Shown: one piece after another, positions 12,034 to 23,640 of the stretch
How positions within the stretch are numbered: the first letter of the stretch is position 1
Layout: each line of letters starts with the position of its first letter
Assembly (NCBI GenBank): GCA_947650285.1
Contig: CANTFL010000409.1
Location: 1-64,000, forward strand
Direction of reading: 5' to 3'
DNA from: Hyaloperonospora brassicae
Taxonomy: Eukaryota; Oomycota; Peronosporomycetes; Peronosporales; Peronosporaceae
Length of the DNA: 64,000 nt
Notes under the pieces: model-generated
The model's input: only the letters and a program-made list of their open reading frames with translations
Told to the model about the DNA's origin: nothing
Database searches by the model: none
Translations under genes and position numbers: made by a program

Positions 12034-12895
12034 GTGGGACCACATCACAAATTTTGTAAACCCCGCACCACCACTGAAGCTAGCCAAGTTTTCGACAGTT
12101 GCGTCGTTCGAACGGCAAGCATGTTAGCTGAAGAAAAAATTGACAAAGACGCTAAATTGGCTACTCGGTGTCGACAATCTCAACTGGCTGCCGCGTATAG
12201 TACACTTTCGCGTTTTGGGACCATGACGATCAACAACGTGGATTCTGTAAATTACTTCTTACTTTATACTAATAAGAAGCTACTTCTGGACAGTCTGATG
12301 ACGGTCGGAAGGTATATAGCGAACAAGTGAGTTTATTTCGTCGTTATTTTGGCTAAGCGCGGACAACTCACACCTTACGCGACCAAGAAATTCAAACCAA
12401 AGCTCTTTGTCTATATCGCTGGCATGATCGAAATTATCCTGATTTGTATACCATCCTTTACGGCTCAATTGAGAAACGATAGAGAGCTGCCTGTCAGACA
12501 ATCTGTCTATTTAACCAATCTTAAAATCCATGTTCTTGTGGCTACGTTGGCGACATGAGAGGGACATTTTCTTATCTTTGCACAGCCCTTCAACCTTCGA
12601 TAAGCCCTTGCTACTCGAGACTTTCTGCGATGCGTCGTTGACAAAGGAGGTGTACCAGCGTGCTTTCGACCCCTTGGTAAAGATGAGTCTATGCGTGAAA
12701 AAGGATGGCCTGACGCGTTTTAAGAGCACCACCCATTAGAGGTGCCAAAGAAGCGTGGCCGCCCAAGAAATTTTTAAACGAACTAATTTTCAAGCTGCAC
12801 AGAATCTTTGACAAAGAAGCGCACTTACAAGTGCATCAAATGCGGCAACTTCGGCCACAACAAACGCACCTGCAAAAATTATCTAACCAAACATA
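12034..12895 (+). pseudogene. MULE transposase relic, C-terminal region with CCHC zinc knuckle
   Basis: The first frame (12034-12330) carries NNVDSVN (12232-12252) followed by LLLDSLMTVGRYIANK, the pattern after the MULE catalytic domain. A second frame begins RGQLTPYATKKFKP (near 12358). After frame changes, an AT-hook-like KKRGRP (12747-12764) and a CX2CX4HX4C knuckle (12832-12873, reading KCIKCGNFGHNKRTCK) complete the usual MULE C-terminus. In-frame stops (near 12330, 12738 and 12776) and shifts show it is inactive. It lies just left of the 1.2-kb terminal-inverted-repeat element, which inserted into or beside it. Confidence 0.7.
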
Positions 12896-12933
12896 TTTTC
12901 GTATTTTTACGAGAACTTTATACGTTTCGATGT

Positions 12934-12941
12934 TTTTCTTA
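12934..12941. repeat. Left target-site duplication of the 1.2-kb MULE-type element
   Basis: TTTTCTTA directly abuts the left terminal inverted repeat and is identical to the 8 bp directly after the right end (14160-14167). Confidence 0.75.
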
Positions 12942-13094
12942 GGGAAGCGTTAACCATCCACCACCCAGACGTTAACCATCCACCCCCAAATTAATTTTGA
13001 TTAGCTATTACCCACCATTCTGATTGGTCAAAGAGAATGAACGCAGCTGTAATAATTTCAACACCCACAAGGCACTCACCTTCAAATGCAACCT
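12942..13094 (+). repeat. Left terminal inverted repeat
   Basis: It pairs with 14001..14159 in inverted orientation. It contains the motif GTTAACCATCCACC twice, so the outer end has a small internal direct repeat. Confidence 0.78.
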
Positions 13095-13628
13095 TCAGCG
13101 TACGGGAACGAGGAAACGGCAAGCGACAGAGACAAAGACGGAGGCAGAGATGAAGCGCAGTGGCGTCCTTTCGTGTCGGTATCCTCAGGTGAAGAAGAAG
13201 GAGAAGGAGAGAAAAAGAAAGAAGAAAGAAGAGATAAGGCAGAAGAGGTGGAGGCAGAATCTGAGGACGAAGCAGATGGTCAAGGGGGGAGCAGGAAAGA
13301 GAACGGAGTTGCAAGAGAAGGAGCAGGACAAGAGGACGATGTTACAACAGGAGAAGCAGCAGCAGCAATCGGTTGCCTAGGACATACTTCTGAGGCGAAC
13401 GTATCTGCAGCGAATGTGAGTTGGTCGTTGCTGTGTCGCAAGAGTGTCTGTCGAGAGTGTGAGCTGCTTATGTCTCATTTGCTGTGCTTTTGGTGTCTTG
13501 CTTGTTACCGACAGCTGCATAGTACGCATCCAGAGCAGGATAACACGAGGATTTGGCAGCTTGAGACAAATATTGAGGTGCAGGTGTGCCAAAAGGCAAA
13601 GACGCGGGTAGATACTGTTTTGTTCTAA
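13086..13628 (+). CDS. Hypothetical acidic protein inside the MULE-type element
   Basis: This 180-codon frame starts within the inner end of the left TIR. Residues ~15-100 are very rich in Glu, Asp, Lys and Arg from a purine-rich stretch (GAAGAAGGAGAAGGAGAG type). The C-terminal part has a cysteine cluster (CRKSVCRECELL, then CFWCLAC). I recognise no family. It may be captured host sequence, a transposon accessory gene, or a chance frame in purine-rich DNA. The start ATG overlapping the TIR is a point in favour of a transposon-linked unit but is weak. Confidence 0.3.
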   Translation: MQPSAYGNEETASDRDKDGGRDEAQWRPFVSVSSGEEEGEGEKKKEERRDKAEEVEAESEDEADGQGGSRKENGVAREGAGQEDDVTTGEAAAAIGCLGHTSEANVSAANVSWSLLCRKSVCRECELLMSHLLCFWCLACYRQLHSTHPEQDNTRIWQLETNIEVQVCQKAKTRVDTVLF

Positions 13629-13629
13629 C

Positions 13630-14010
13630 GACATTTGGGGTCGTGAGATGAGTCGCAGACTATTTTTCTCCTCGTTTTCGGCTTCTGACCGGGTCTTGTG
13701 CTGTGCACTAGAATGCTTACGTAGCTGCAATTGAAAGGACAGTCACTGCTCCGACCTGGCCTCATACGCTTGCCTGGGCCACTGCGCACAACAGGAGCGT
13801 TTGATTGTGAGCACTGATAGTATACCACCTCAACATCGCCTTCCTTCCTGTTGTCAACCTCTTGGTACGCTTGACAACAATGACATATTTCTGTGATATT
13901 GCATGGTCCTTTACAGCAGCTTGAGCCTCCGCAAGAGAGGCATGTCCCATTGTGAAGGGGGAGTAACGGTGTTCATTTTGATAGATTTGTTGTAACCGGT
14001 AAGGTTGCAA
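13630..14010 (-). pseudogene. N-terminal DNA-binding domain of MULE transposase, frameshifted
   Basis: The minus frame from 14010 reads LAEAQAAVKDHAISQKYVIV then VKRTKRLTTGRK. After a shift near 13850 it continues GDVEVVYYQCSQSN and RSSDCPFNCSY. This order (helical segment, KR-rich strand, YYxC, CPF) is that of the FAR1/WRKY-GCM1-like DNA-binding domain at the start of many MULE transposases. It reads inward from the right TIR, the expected place for a transposase start. The rest of the enzyme is absent, so the element depends on others to move. Confidence 0.55.
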
Positions 14011-14159
14011 TTTGAAGGTGAGTGTCTTGTGTGTGTTGAAATTCTTACAGTTGCGATCATTCTCTTTGACTAATCAGAATGGTTGATTATAGCCAATCGA
14101 AATCAATTTTTTAAGGGGTGAATGGTTAACGGGTGGGTGGTGGATGGATTTCACTTCCC
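14001..14159 (-). repeat. Right terminal inverted repeat
   Basis: Inverted partner of 12942..13094. Its outer end has GGGTGGGTGGTGGATGG in place of the regular GTTAACC pair of the left end, so the two TIRs have drifted. Confidence 0.78.
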
Positions 14160-14167
14160 TTTTCTTA
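14160..14167. repeat. Right target-site duplication
   Basis: TTTTCTTA, identical to 12934-12941. Confidence 0.75.
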
Positions 14168-17100
14168 TTGTTACATAAGCTTCAATATTTTTTGTAACTT
14201 CATACCTTTTCACATTTTCGTTCGCAAAGTATTCGTTCTGATATATATTGACATATTATATGTTTGGTGGTATGAAATATTCATTCACTTTGATTTTGTA
14301 TAAAATCATATTTATGACACAAAGACGTACAAAATGCATTGGTCTCGTACCAAATACCACAATATTGAGATTAAAAAAACAAATTTCCCAGCATAATTCC
14401 ACAAGATAATCTCGAAAACACAAATAACGCATGATTATATAATTGTATGAAATTATTTTCACATAATCCTTTGACGTATATTACCCGGCCAAAGTTAGAC
14501 ATGTGAACGACCAGAATCAAAATTCAACACGTAAGATGATTTACACATCTTAATTTTTACACACGGGAATAGACAAATTGCCAAGTACATGGTATCGCAT
14601 AATTCATTTAGGTCCACTGGTCACCCAAAGTTACACTTAAGCATATTTTTACATGTCGGTTTCTGCAATATATAATATATAAACATTCTTGCGTCTTTAA
14701 TGCACATATTAATATTCATTTCGATTGTATACAAGTTTTGCTTTATGCATCACCCGATCTGGTGATAGAAAAAATGATGCGTTGCGTGTTTAAAGTCGAT
14801 CGACATGATCGAGTTTTTTTCAAATCGTGTAAAAAAAAGCAATTACTGCCTTCACCATTATTAAATCAATCTTTGTAAATAATATGCTACGCTATCTAGA
14901 TCAGCATTAGCATCACTATTACCTTCAACAGTATATTATATAAGTACCCTTATCACATTCCATCATCGTTGGCCATTCTATCAGCCTTTAATCCATCTAA
15001 TGTGTACAGAAGCGCAAGCAAGACCACCATACATAGCAAATGATATATCTCGTCAGCTTCATGTGTATGTTGGTATCCTCTTAAGGTTTGGTACTTCTTT
15101 GACACTTAAAACTACATGTTACTCAACCTTGATATCTTACACACGATTGTATACGCACGAAAATATGAGAGTGCTGTCTCATTGTGTATACTGATTACGA
15201 ATATGCACTCGAGAAGATAATCGAAGAAATACGTGAACGATTGGTATTGATGAAAGCATTGTAACTTTTACAGGCAATAGTGGAAACACATAATATACCG
15301 TCAGATCTCCCTAAAAGCGTCAATTTAACCTTCTTGTGGATACGATGCAGGTTCGCTTCGTCATAACGAGAAATATAAATACACGACGTAACTGAATTTG
15401 ATGTTGAATGATCACTTTCATGTGTTCAAATGTTCATATTGCATACGTATGTATTATATGTTCTCATTATCTCATTAGACATTATAAACGGTGTATGTCC
15501 AGGCCAAAATATGTCGATTAGAATAATTTCTACAACAGTTTTTAATTCATCTTACATGCATGTATGAAGCTCTATCCAATCAAAAGCCACGTAAAACCCT
15601 GAAAATATAGAAAAAGTTACAAAAAACCTAGAAAATGAATTAATGACGGTGTGAGATTTTGTCATGCTAAAAACACATAAAGAAAAATAAGACACAATCG
15701 TACACAGGTGTTGTACACAAAAAGTAGTTTAAGCTGTTTTTGGCATATCGATCGATATGAAATAAATTCTGAACGTATAGAAAATAGTGATTTATCGGTC
15801 TTTATTTTGAAAAAAAGTTTACGACGCGGATATATCTCGCAACACGCAGTACAAAATAATAATACGACGCGTGTTTAGTTCTCCCATGTCAAATGGTTCT
15901 AACAGACCATAACAATAGTTCAACGTATCAAGATGGCAGAAAGTTGAGCACCATCTATTTGACGAATCGATTAAATCGAGGTATTAACGTTTGTGTGCAT
16001 TGTGACTTCTGCAAAAGACAGCAATATTGCACCGTGTATGCGAAATATGAATAGCAATCTCTTATAGTATAGCACACATAATTACAGAACACACACCTAC
16101 CATAAAGGACTGTAATACTTTGTTTCCACAATTTATGTCGCACCATGTTATCATACGTTCCTATTTGGTCCCTGCAAGCATCTTCAGGGCCACTCGCAAG
16201 AGCATTCTTTTGTTCTGTCACCTCCCTATAAATTGGTACTTAAACCGACTTGACCAGTCACCATATCACTTTGCATCAAGTCATTAACAGAGATGTGTTA
16301 AATCTTATGATGTTTTTTTATTTGACACTAAACTGTAGCTTTTTATTATATTTCACATTAAACCTGCTTCACAGCTTCACATCTGTATGTTGTCTTGCCA
16401 CTACAGGCTAACTAAAAGCCTAAGTCAACACAGGCTTCCATATATATGATAAGTGAAACTATCGGACTGCGATGTAAGACTTTATAAACGATTTGTAAAC
16501 AACACTTATGCTGACTAAATAGGATTTATCCATTTAAAATTAAATTGTGAGCAATGTGATCTAAATCATTCACGTGGATATATACATATTTAGGTAAAAA
16601 ACAAAAAAGTCCATTTTAGCAACCGTACCTTCAATGTGCGTGCTAATCTTTCTTCTTATTTATAAATTTGCTCACATATTTCGTATCATTTTATTTAGTT
16701 GTGCAACATTTATCTCGTAATCATGTATAGCGTTATTCCTTGAATGAAACATCGTTTTGTGCTGTATACATTAATCTCTCTGTGTATTGCTCGGATTCTG
16801 CAAACTGCATATTACTTTTCCCGCAATGCCTTCTACACAATAAATACTGGTATAAATGACAATAAGCATTTTATATAGGTTTTTTTTATAACCATTAAGT
16901 CGATTCGTATCAGTGTGCATTCAATGTAGTCATGAATTCGCACGTATTCGCAATGAACGACTAATTTTACTTTTGAATAATAACAAATTTGCTTTATTGG
17001 CATTCAGCCAACCCTGATTCCTTAAGGCCTGCCTGCAATGTAGAAGTAGCAGAATTATAAGGTTAGTAAATCATATATTAGTTAAATATGCTGTAAAAAG

Positions 17101-17434
17101 TGTCAAGGCATTTAAAGTATGAGAGCCGCTTTCTTCCACTCACTATTTCGCTAACCACTACTCACCCTCCATCATATGATATTGTGATTAACTGATAAAA
17201 CGCTTGAGAATTTACACTAATACTGAGCTCTCTCGCGTTAAACCGAACATTCTTTATTATTACACAGATTTTGACAGGTGGTAATGTATGTAGCATCCAC
17301 ATCAATTGTGCACAAAATAAAACGCACAAAAGAAAAATTTGAAGAAGGATCCTCGTCATATAAGCAGGTTATCCTTTACCATCTTGATGTGCTACCAATA
17401 GCGGGTGGTTTCAACATATCAGTCTTGCATGTCC
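14168..17434. other. AT-rich intergenic; no gene recognised
   Basis: Long AT-rich DNA with only short frames. One minus-strand stretch (about 16,221 to 15,960) looks exon-like. An open segment is followed by a GTAGGT donor near 16,100 and a CTTTTGCAG acceptor near 16,010, but it lacks an ATG and any family match. No tRNA, transposon motif or strong repeat is seen. Confidence 0.45.
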
Positions 17435-17737
17435 TCATGATTTCTCTCGGTGCTCGTGGACATCAATCTCTAACAACCTGATCGCATTATACTCAGTGAA
17501 ATCCATCGCAGTGTAAAGTTGTAATAAATTATTTGCAGTCAGTACGTCGATGCGGTAACTGTGGATAATCGGGACACGACATGAGAAGATACATGCAAAC
17601 TCTATCAACCCCTTCATTGACTGCAATGATAACTTTACAATGATCTTGGTGCTAGGGACGATTGGAAGCACATGGTTGTCAACAAAAATCAAAAGAGGTT
17701 TACCTGAACATGGTAGCGCTTGCGAAAAGTCAACCAT
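17435..17737 (-). pseudogene. Possible BTB/BACK-domain fragment
   Basis: The 100-codon minus frame reads SMKGLIEFACIFSCRVPI, DVLTANNLLQLYTAM, then FTEYNAIRLLEIDVH. The order and spacing resemble the end of a BTB/POZ domain (a LLEF-YT-V block, then LLxAANLLQL) running into the start of a BACK domain. Neither a BTB N-terminus nor Kelch repeats are found beside it. It is therefore probably a gene remnant, or one exon of a gene whose other exons I cannot see. The match rests on pattern memory only. Confidence 0.3.
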
Positions 17738-20660
17738 TCTAAAGTAAAAAACCTTTTAATCCTGTTAGGCTTTATAATGCTTTTAATATTTCGCGTAGGC
17801 TTTTATTTTTGGTTCTTATTTTTGATTTATATATATCAAATAGAGTAAGAGTGAAGTATGCAAAGTCTGTTGAAATGGAGGACGAGTAGTGGCTAGCCAA
17901 AAATAGGGGCTCTGTAGAACTTCCATAGTTAGGGAGCCAATTTCGACTAGAAAATGAATTTGAATGCTGAACCGGACAAAAAAATCATGATTGAAAAATT
18001 ATGTTTAATTTCTAGCGTATGACTCTTGATAGATTATAACGGGTTTTCTATACATTTGTAATGATACACGAGATATTTTTTACGCTTAATATTTGTGAAT
18101 TGTAAAAAATCGTCTGGCAAAAAAAGGTAGAATCATTGAGCCTAGCTCGGTTGCGCCCGGATGCAATAGCTCTCCCGTACGTGAACCTTCGTCGGGTCTG
18201 CGCTGAACATAAAATAGCCAGCTGAAATCGACCTTAAGCCTTTATCTATGATCGAAAGTACTCACGACATCCGAAAATCAGTTGTTTGTATATCTACGCA
18301 TAAATATATAAAAATAACAACCATAGGTAACTATTTAATTTTGCGGGGTCATTCTAAAAGTTTTCACATGCTTTAGAAAAAAACCGCCTTTTAACACACT
18401 CAATTATGCATTTAAGCATGCTGTATATACGACGCTTTAATTTGTCTCTCAGAACTATAACAGCACCTGATCTTTGGCGTTTTTGCATAGAAACCAAGTT
18501 ATAGAAATGCGGTAACCTAAATAGATTGATTTCACATGATGTGTGTCTGTTAATACTTCTCGTTCCTATGATAAAAAAAGAGTCAAGAAGGCTGAACCAT
18601 ATCTACCATAGCCGATCAGGTACTCGTCGCGTTTACATAATTGTTTGCAAAAGATGTCCAATTTTCGTCTTTCTACAAAGTCTATATTACTATACTTTAT
18701 ATCAACAAATGATAGTTGCTGGTTTAATTACATAAATGTATGTAGTTGGCGATCGCTTAAGCGTGTAAAACCGGCATTTCTCTGAACATGGATAAATATT
18801 AGACGTTGACTAATCGTTAATTATCGAGCTACGCACCAATCGTTTTGTTGCCCAATTTCCTGCATTTACTATTACGTGGGCACCTGCTGTACCTCGTCAC
18901 ATATACAGTTCGTTGGTGATGCAGCGGTAATGATTATTTCGAAAGATTTATTCGATAATACTATCTACCTAGCCGTTGACTGTGCGGGGATTCAACGCCA
19001 TTATAAAACGATGTTGCTGCTTTTATTAATATGCCGCCAAGATCTTCAGATTGAGCACGCATTAAGGATTCATTTTTTCATAAGTTTTGTATTTGACTTA
19101 AGCTATAGCAGCTTTCAATATTGTGGCATTCGCAAATATACCAGTAGTGGGGTAATATTCCCGTTACCACTTTACACTCTAAGAGCTTTAGAGATCGCTC
19201 TTATCTATTTTCGTTCTTCTTAATTCGCAAAAAGATCGAATATGCTCTGTATCTCATGGGAACCATTCTAATTCTAATCGATAAAGTATTGGATAATAGT
19301 TTGGTTTAGCACCCTAATAATAAACCGCTAATTAATATTTGCGCACTATCTACTCTCCGGGTACTACCTATAACTAAATCTGTACTTATCAAATAAAAAC
19401 CTATAACCACCATATAGAACGATTACCCTAATTTATTACTCTCTCTTCAAGTTGCGTTTACTACCTCTTAAGCATCAATTGCATAAAAATTCTTTTGTAA
19501 AAGAGGAAGTTAAACTAAAATCCAAACTGCACTTCTTCTTTTTCGCCGGATATGCTCAGATAAACACAACGAAGCAGCACGAAAACTAGTCATTTACGCA
19601 CCGAGATCCCAAGGAAAGCTTTCGACCATCAGGCGAATATCTGTAAGACCAGTATCTGCGATTCATGGACGAAGAGTTTCATCTGTGGAGTTAATACAAC
19701 CTTAAAGGCATTGAAGAACATAAATTACTTGAGCTGATAAAGGGCTACTTCACACGGTACCGCAACGTAAGAGGCAAAGAAATGAGTCATTAATACACTG
19801 ACGACGCACTGCAACGATCTCGTTGCTTCTTCTTCAGACTCTAGAACGCGAGTCGTCGTGAAGGAATGTCCTTTAGGTCCTGGACCAAACGGCTTGAGGA
19901 CAGTCATGGTGTGCACTATATTGGCGATTTACACCGACGCCTATGTCTACCGACTCGTGAAGAGTTCCACATGTGCTTCTCTCATGCCTTTGAGAATTCC
20001 CCATGGTGTCGTATGGCGATACCACGTCTAATGCAGAAGATATTATACGACTTGGTCGCTACGAAAAATTGCCCCAGAACATCCGACAATGAATCGGCCG
20101 CCATGAGAGAAGTTTTTCAAATATTCTAGTATCTGCGGTGCTTCACATGAGATAGCGTCTTTTCGACCTACTAGGGCATTTCAAAGCCGTGATCGATTAA
20201 CGTACGACCGTCGTGATCGTTCTCGCGGTTGCGCGATCGCTCTCGACTATTCTAATATCCAAATGTTCCCGAGACTCTTCTATCTTGAAGTCTCTAATGA
20301 GAATGTCGTCGATCGCCAGCTCGTGAGAGTAACGGCTCGCAAAATGTGGGCGAAGCCGACACCGTCGGTCAAGATTTCCATTCTTTTACTGGACTGACAC
20401 TTCTCGACAACGTCAGGAACGCCGCGAGCAACATGCTTCGAGGCTCCTACGTGTTGTCTGTTGATGAATTACCCAACTAGCGGACCCAATAGTGGGTCTC
20501 AATTTCAACCCATAGATAGCACAAAGTCACTACTCGGCGCATAGCGCGTGGGCTCTTCATGACCGATAATACGGTCCACCATGCATCGTCACGCACACGA
20601 AGTACCCATCAAGGAAGTAGGAGCTTCACGATAGAGGCTTCTTGCGTTGGGTGCCGCTTT
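17738..20660. other. Intergenic; no gene recognised
   Basis: AT-rich up to about 19.5 kb, then more balanced in base composition. A plus-strand frame at 18876..19223 (115 codons) is hydrophobic and unrecognised. The stretch 19.5-20.6 kb has several broken frames and may be decayed transposon sequence linked to the Ty3/gypsy remnant that follows, but no motif proves it. Confidence 0.4.
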
Positions 20661-21049
20661 ACATAGTTAGGGCGCCATTATCGTCGAACTAATGACTATA
20701 CTGCCTTCTTTCTCATGTTGAGGAGGCGGACAATGGCCTGTTGGATGCACGAGAGATAAAAATGAGTTTGATTGCGATCTAACGGCTGCTGCGAAGGACG
20801 CTGCCGAGAGGACTAGACGAGAGAAGCCAGGTTTGGTTGAGCGGCTTCGCCACCTAAATACTTCTTTGGGTGGAGAATCCTGGCATCGCGAGTCTGCGCG
20901 CTCTCGCGCAGGACTTGAAACCAGTCGTCGTCGGCGTCGTCGGCAGGGGGTGTCGTACGTTGATCCAGCATGGAGGAGCGGAGTTTTTGAATATAGGTCG
21001 AGCGGCAGGGAATCTGTAAGGGCGCTCGGCATAGCCGGTCGGGTGCAAT

Positions 21050-21152
21050 CACATAATGGTCGGTGTGTCTATCGTGTGAGCATCTTCATGTACTTTAACA
21101 ACCCGAAAGGGACCAGTATATCTGGCGCTATTTTTAGCGCCCAAATCCGTCA
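21050..21152 (-). pseudogene. Ty3/gypsy integrase C-terminal block
   Basis: The minus strand reads TDLGAKNSARYTGPFRVVKV then HEDAHTIDTP. This is the GPFxV-K...DAYTLDIP pattern that follows the integrase core in gypsy elements. A stop replaces the residue before the LHP that normally follows. Confidence 0.65.
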
Positions 21153-21438
21153 CAGATATGTCAAATAATATACTGATTATTACTATACTCTTTTACCTTA
21201 TCAACATGTTGACATGCTCTTTCGATATTTCTTGTCAGCGTTCCAATGTTGTTTATCCACTATTTTTGTTATGCATTACGTACAAAACGCGTGATGCCTT
21301 GTCGTGGTAATAAAATTTGGGTTACAGTAGTTGATCTTACGGGTTAAGTGGACTCATAAGGATCAAAGTAAGAGACAAAGGACGCATTAAGGTGCACAGC
21401 GTCGGGGCTTAATATACAGTCGGCCACGAAATTAACAT

Positions 21439-21830
21439 TTACGGTTGCTTCATCAGCAACCTAATCATAAACGTAATCAACCGACATATATTCAGCGCAA
21501 TGCTATCGATATACACTACCCACCAAGCTTTAGAAATCGGGTGCTCTAACTCTGGAGGATCAAGAAGCGCTGGAATGCAAAAGTGCCTCGTATTTTCCAC
21601 GAAAACTAGCGTGAACCCTGTGGACGCATAAAAGGCTTTGTAAATTCGAAAAATGGCGAGAGTTATTATTGAGCTCCTCGACGTAAATGGTGCCGCTCCA
21701 CTGCGCAAGACATCTTTTAGCACTCTATTTACGCGCTTCGTTTGCCCATCCGTCTCTGAAACGACTGCCTTGGACATGCAAAACTTTGTGCCTATTATTT
21801 GAAACAATGCCGCCCCCTACGTCGAAGCAA
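21439..21830 (-). pseudogene. Ty3/gypsy integrase core fragment
   Basis: The minus frame reads FQIIGTKFCMSKA followed by SETDGQTKRVNRVLKDVLR (21,700-21,760). This fits the integrase block in which a TDGQTER-NR motif carries the catalytic Glu region. The normal HPQ before TDGQT is changed to VSE. The second half (ASTGFTLVFVENTRH) matches the segment after it. Decay is evident, but this is the clearest part of the element. Confidence 0.75.
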
Positions 21831-23219
21831 ATAGTGGTTCCGGTCCAAATTATTGGACAATGGCAAGCCGTGGTGTATGTATATAAGATAAATTAAGATT
21901 TTCGATGTCGTATCCGCCTTGATGTGCGCAGGAAGCCGGAGCAAAATGCTCTATTTTGCTTAATTTTGCCACAAAGCCAGAATGCCAGTGCATTTTTGCT
22001 TAACTTGTGGCGAATTAGCGATAAAATACATGCTGACTCAACTCCTGGCTTCCGTTGCAATCGGAAGCAGTCCTAATGGGGCTTGTTTACAAGTTGCAGA
22101 CTTCACACGCTGGCATGTTTCATAAGAGCGTACCCCTTTCATGATGTACTTGTACATGCGCGGCCAGAAAACACACGTGAAATGGCCGCGAATCTATACG
22201 CAGCCCATGTGACCATTATCTAGTTGTCATGATATTTTTGTATTAATCGATCTCAAAGGTCGTCGCCAGCAGAGATGACAGAACGGACGGGGGGCAAAAA
22301 CGTCTATCGAATATATCATGAGCGTAACATCAAGCGAGTAGCGCTTAATTTCATCGCGTGTTCGGTTCGTCAGCTTTTCGGGTGCCCCTCGCTAGGGTGC
22401 CGAAGATTGTTATGAACAAGTATGTAGATGGAATAATTAACATCATCTTTAGTGGTCTGAGGTTAAATTGATAGCACGTGTGTCAAAATTATTGCATAAG
22501 CCCCAGCTTAATACAGCACACACAATTGTTATTAACTTAGCTGTCAGCACTACTTGGATAAAAACATCTATCACGTCAAAGAACGTAATCAAGACGTCGA
22601 GTCAGCGCTTCAGCAAGAAAGCAAAATTTGCCGTTCTTGTAAATAACACGAAATTATGCTCTCAAAATTACGACGACCAACGAGCCATACGCTGGGTCAA
22701 GGGAGGATTCGCGCAATGAGGCGTGATCAGTACATACTAAAACATACATATACTATAGGGTTGATCAGCGCATAACGCATGGCCAAACGTTCCTTTTTGT
22801 GCACCTAAAAGTTCTTTTCAGCAGGTTCCATCTGTTGTGACTATAAACGTACGTCGTGCTCTCGGCTTTCATCGCCAAATTGCTTGAGGTCACTTTCAAT
22901 CGCACAATCAATCGCGTCGCTGACAGCGTGATATTACTTAGAGGTATCAGGCAGGATGAGCACTAGTGCCTTAGACTAGCATTTTCTATAAGTATTCGAA
23001 GGCGAATTGATTATCTACCTTCCATGACCAAAATGTATCTTTCTTCGGCAAAGTCGATAATGTATGAACAGTTTCGGCATAATTCGTCTCATACTTATGC
23101 AAGTAATTTTAAATTGCCGACCCATTCTCTAACCTCAGTTTTTTATGAGTCGACCAGAAATATATAAACGACCCTTTCTTGGAAACAGCACGGATACATT
23201 CCTTACTAGCCACCATAGC

Positions 23220-23640
23220 TTCCGAGTGCTGAGATTTGGGGAGCACAAATGACACCCTTCTCCAAATTCGCATACAATTCATTCTCGCTCAACACTCAGA
23301 ACTGCTAGTTCAAGTGCTGAAGGTTCAACTCGGTGATGCTGAGCTGTTGCTCTGCGCGGATGTGGACGAAAATGTCGTCGAAGTAACTTGGTACAATATC
23401 ACATTGCAGACGAAATTTTTGTGTAGCCGCCGATTGAATGTAATTAAAGCGTTTTTAAGGACCTTGTGTGATGAGTAACTCCTTGTATAGAATCCTGCCT
23501 GGGGTGCAGATCGCAAATAATAGAATATCACTGGACCTCATTAAAATATAATCAGATATCCTTTTAAATCGATAAAACTGAATATCGTGCTGCCGAACAT
23601 GGTACCCTATACCATCTTTGTGCGTAGAATCAGCGTTCAA
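23220..23640 (-). pseudogene. Ty3/gypsy reverse transcriptase fragment
   Basis: Frames on the minus strand give FAICTPGRILYKELLITQGP, TFNRRLHKNF, then YFDDIFVHIRAEQ. The last carries the catalytic YxDD box (YFDD, codons within 23,362-23,385). It is followed by ENELYANLEKGVICAP, the usual gypsy RT continuation. At least two frameshifts separate these pieces, so the enzyme is inactive. Confidence 0.72.

Larger units (their letters stand above)
12942..14159 (-). mobile_element. Non-autonomous MULE-type element, 1,218 bp, long TIRs
   Basis: Terminal inverted repeats of about 153 bp (12942..13094) and 159 bp (14001..14159) both begin GGGAAG and share the block around CCATCCACCACCC through to CACCTTCAAA. 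They are similar throughout but not identical, with small indels. A perfect 8-bp target duplication flanks the element. Long TIRs and an 8-9-bp duplication are typical of Mutator-like elements. Inside, reading leftward from the right TIR, is an N-terminal transposase fragment. The left half instead holds an acidic plus-strand frame. It is thus a deletion derivative, possibly one that picked up foreign sequence. TIR divergence implies it is not newly inserted. Confidence 0.8.

Noticed and set aside
20667..21168. Several overlapping Arg/Pro-rich frames on both strands
   Set aside because: All overlap the tail of the decayed gypsy pol; composition reflects that region and not separate genes.
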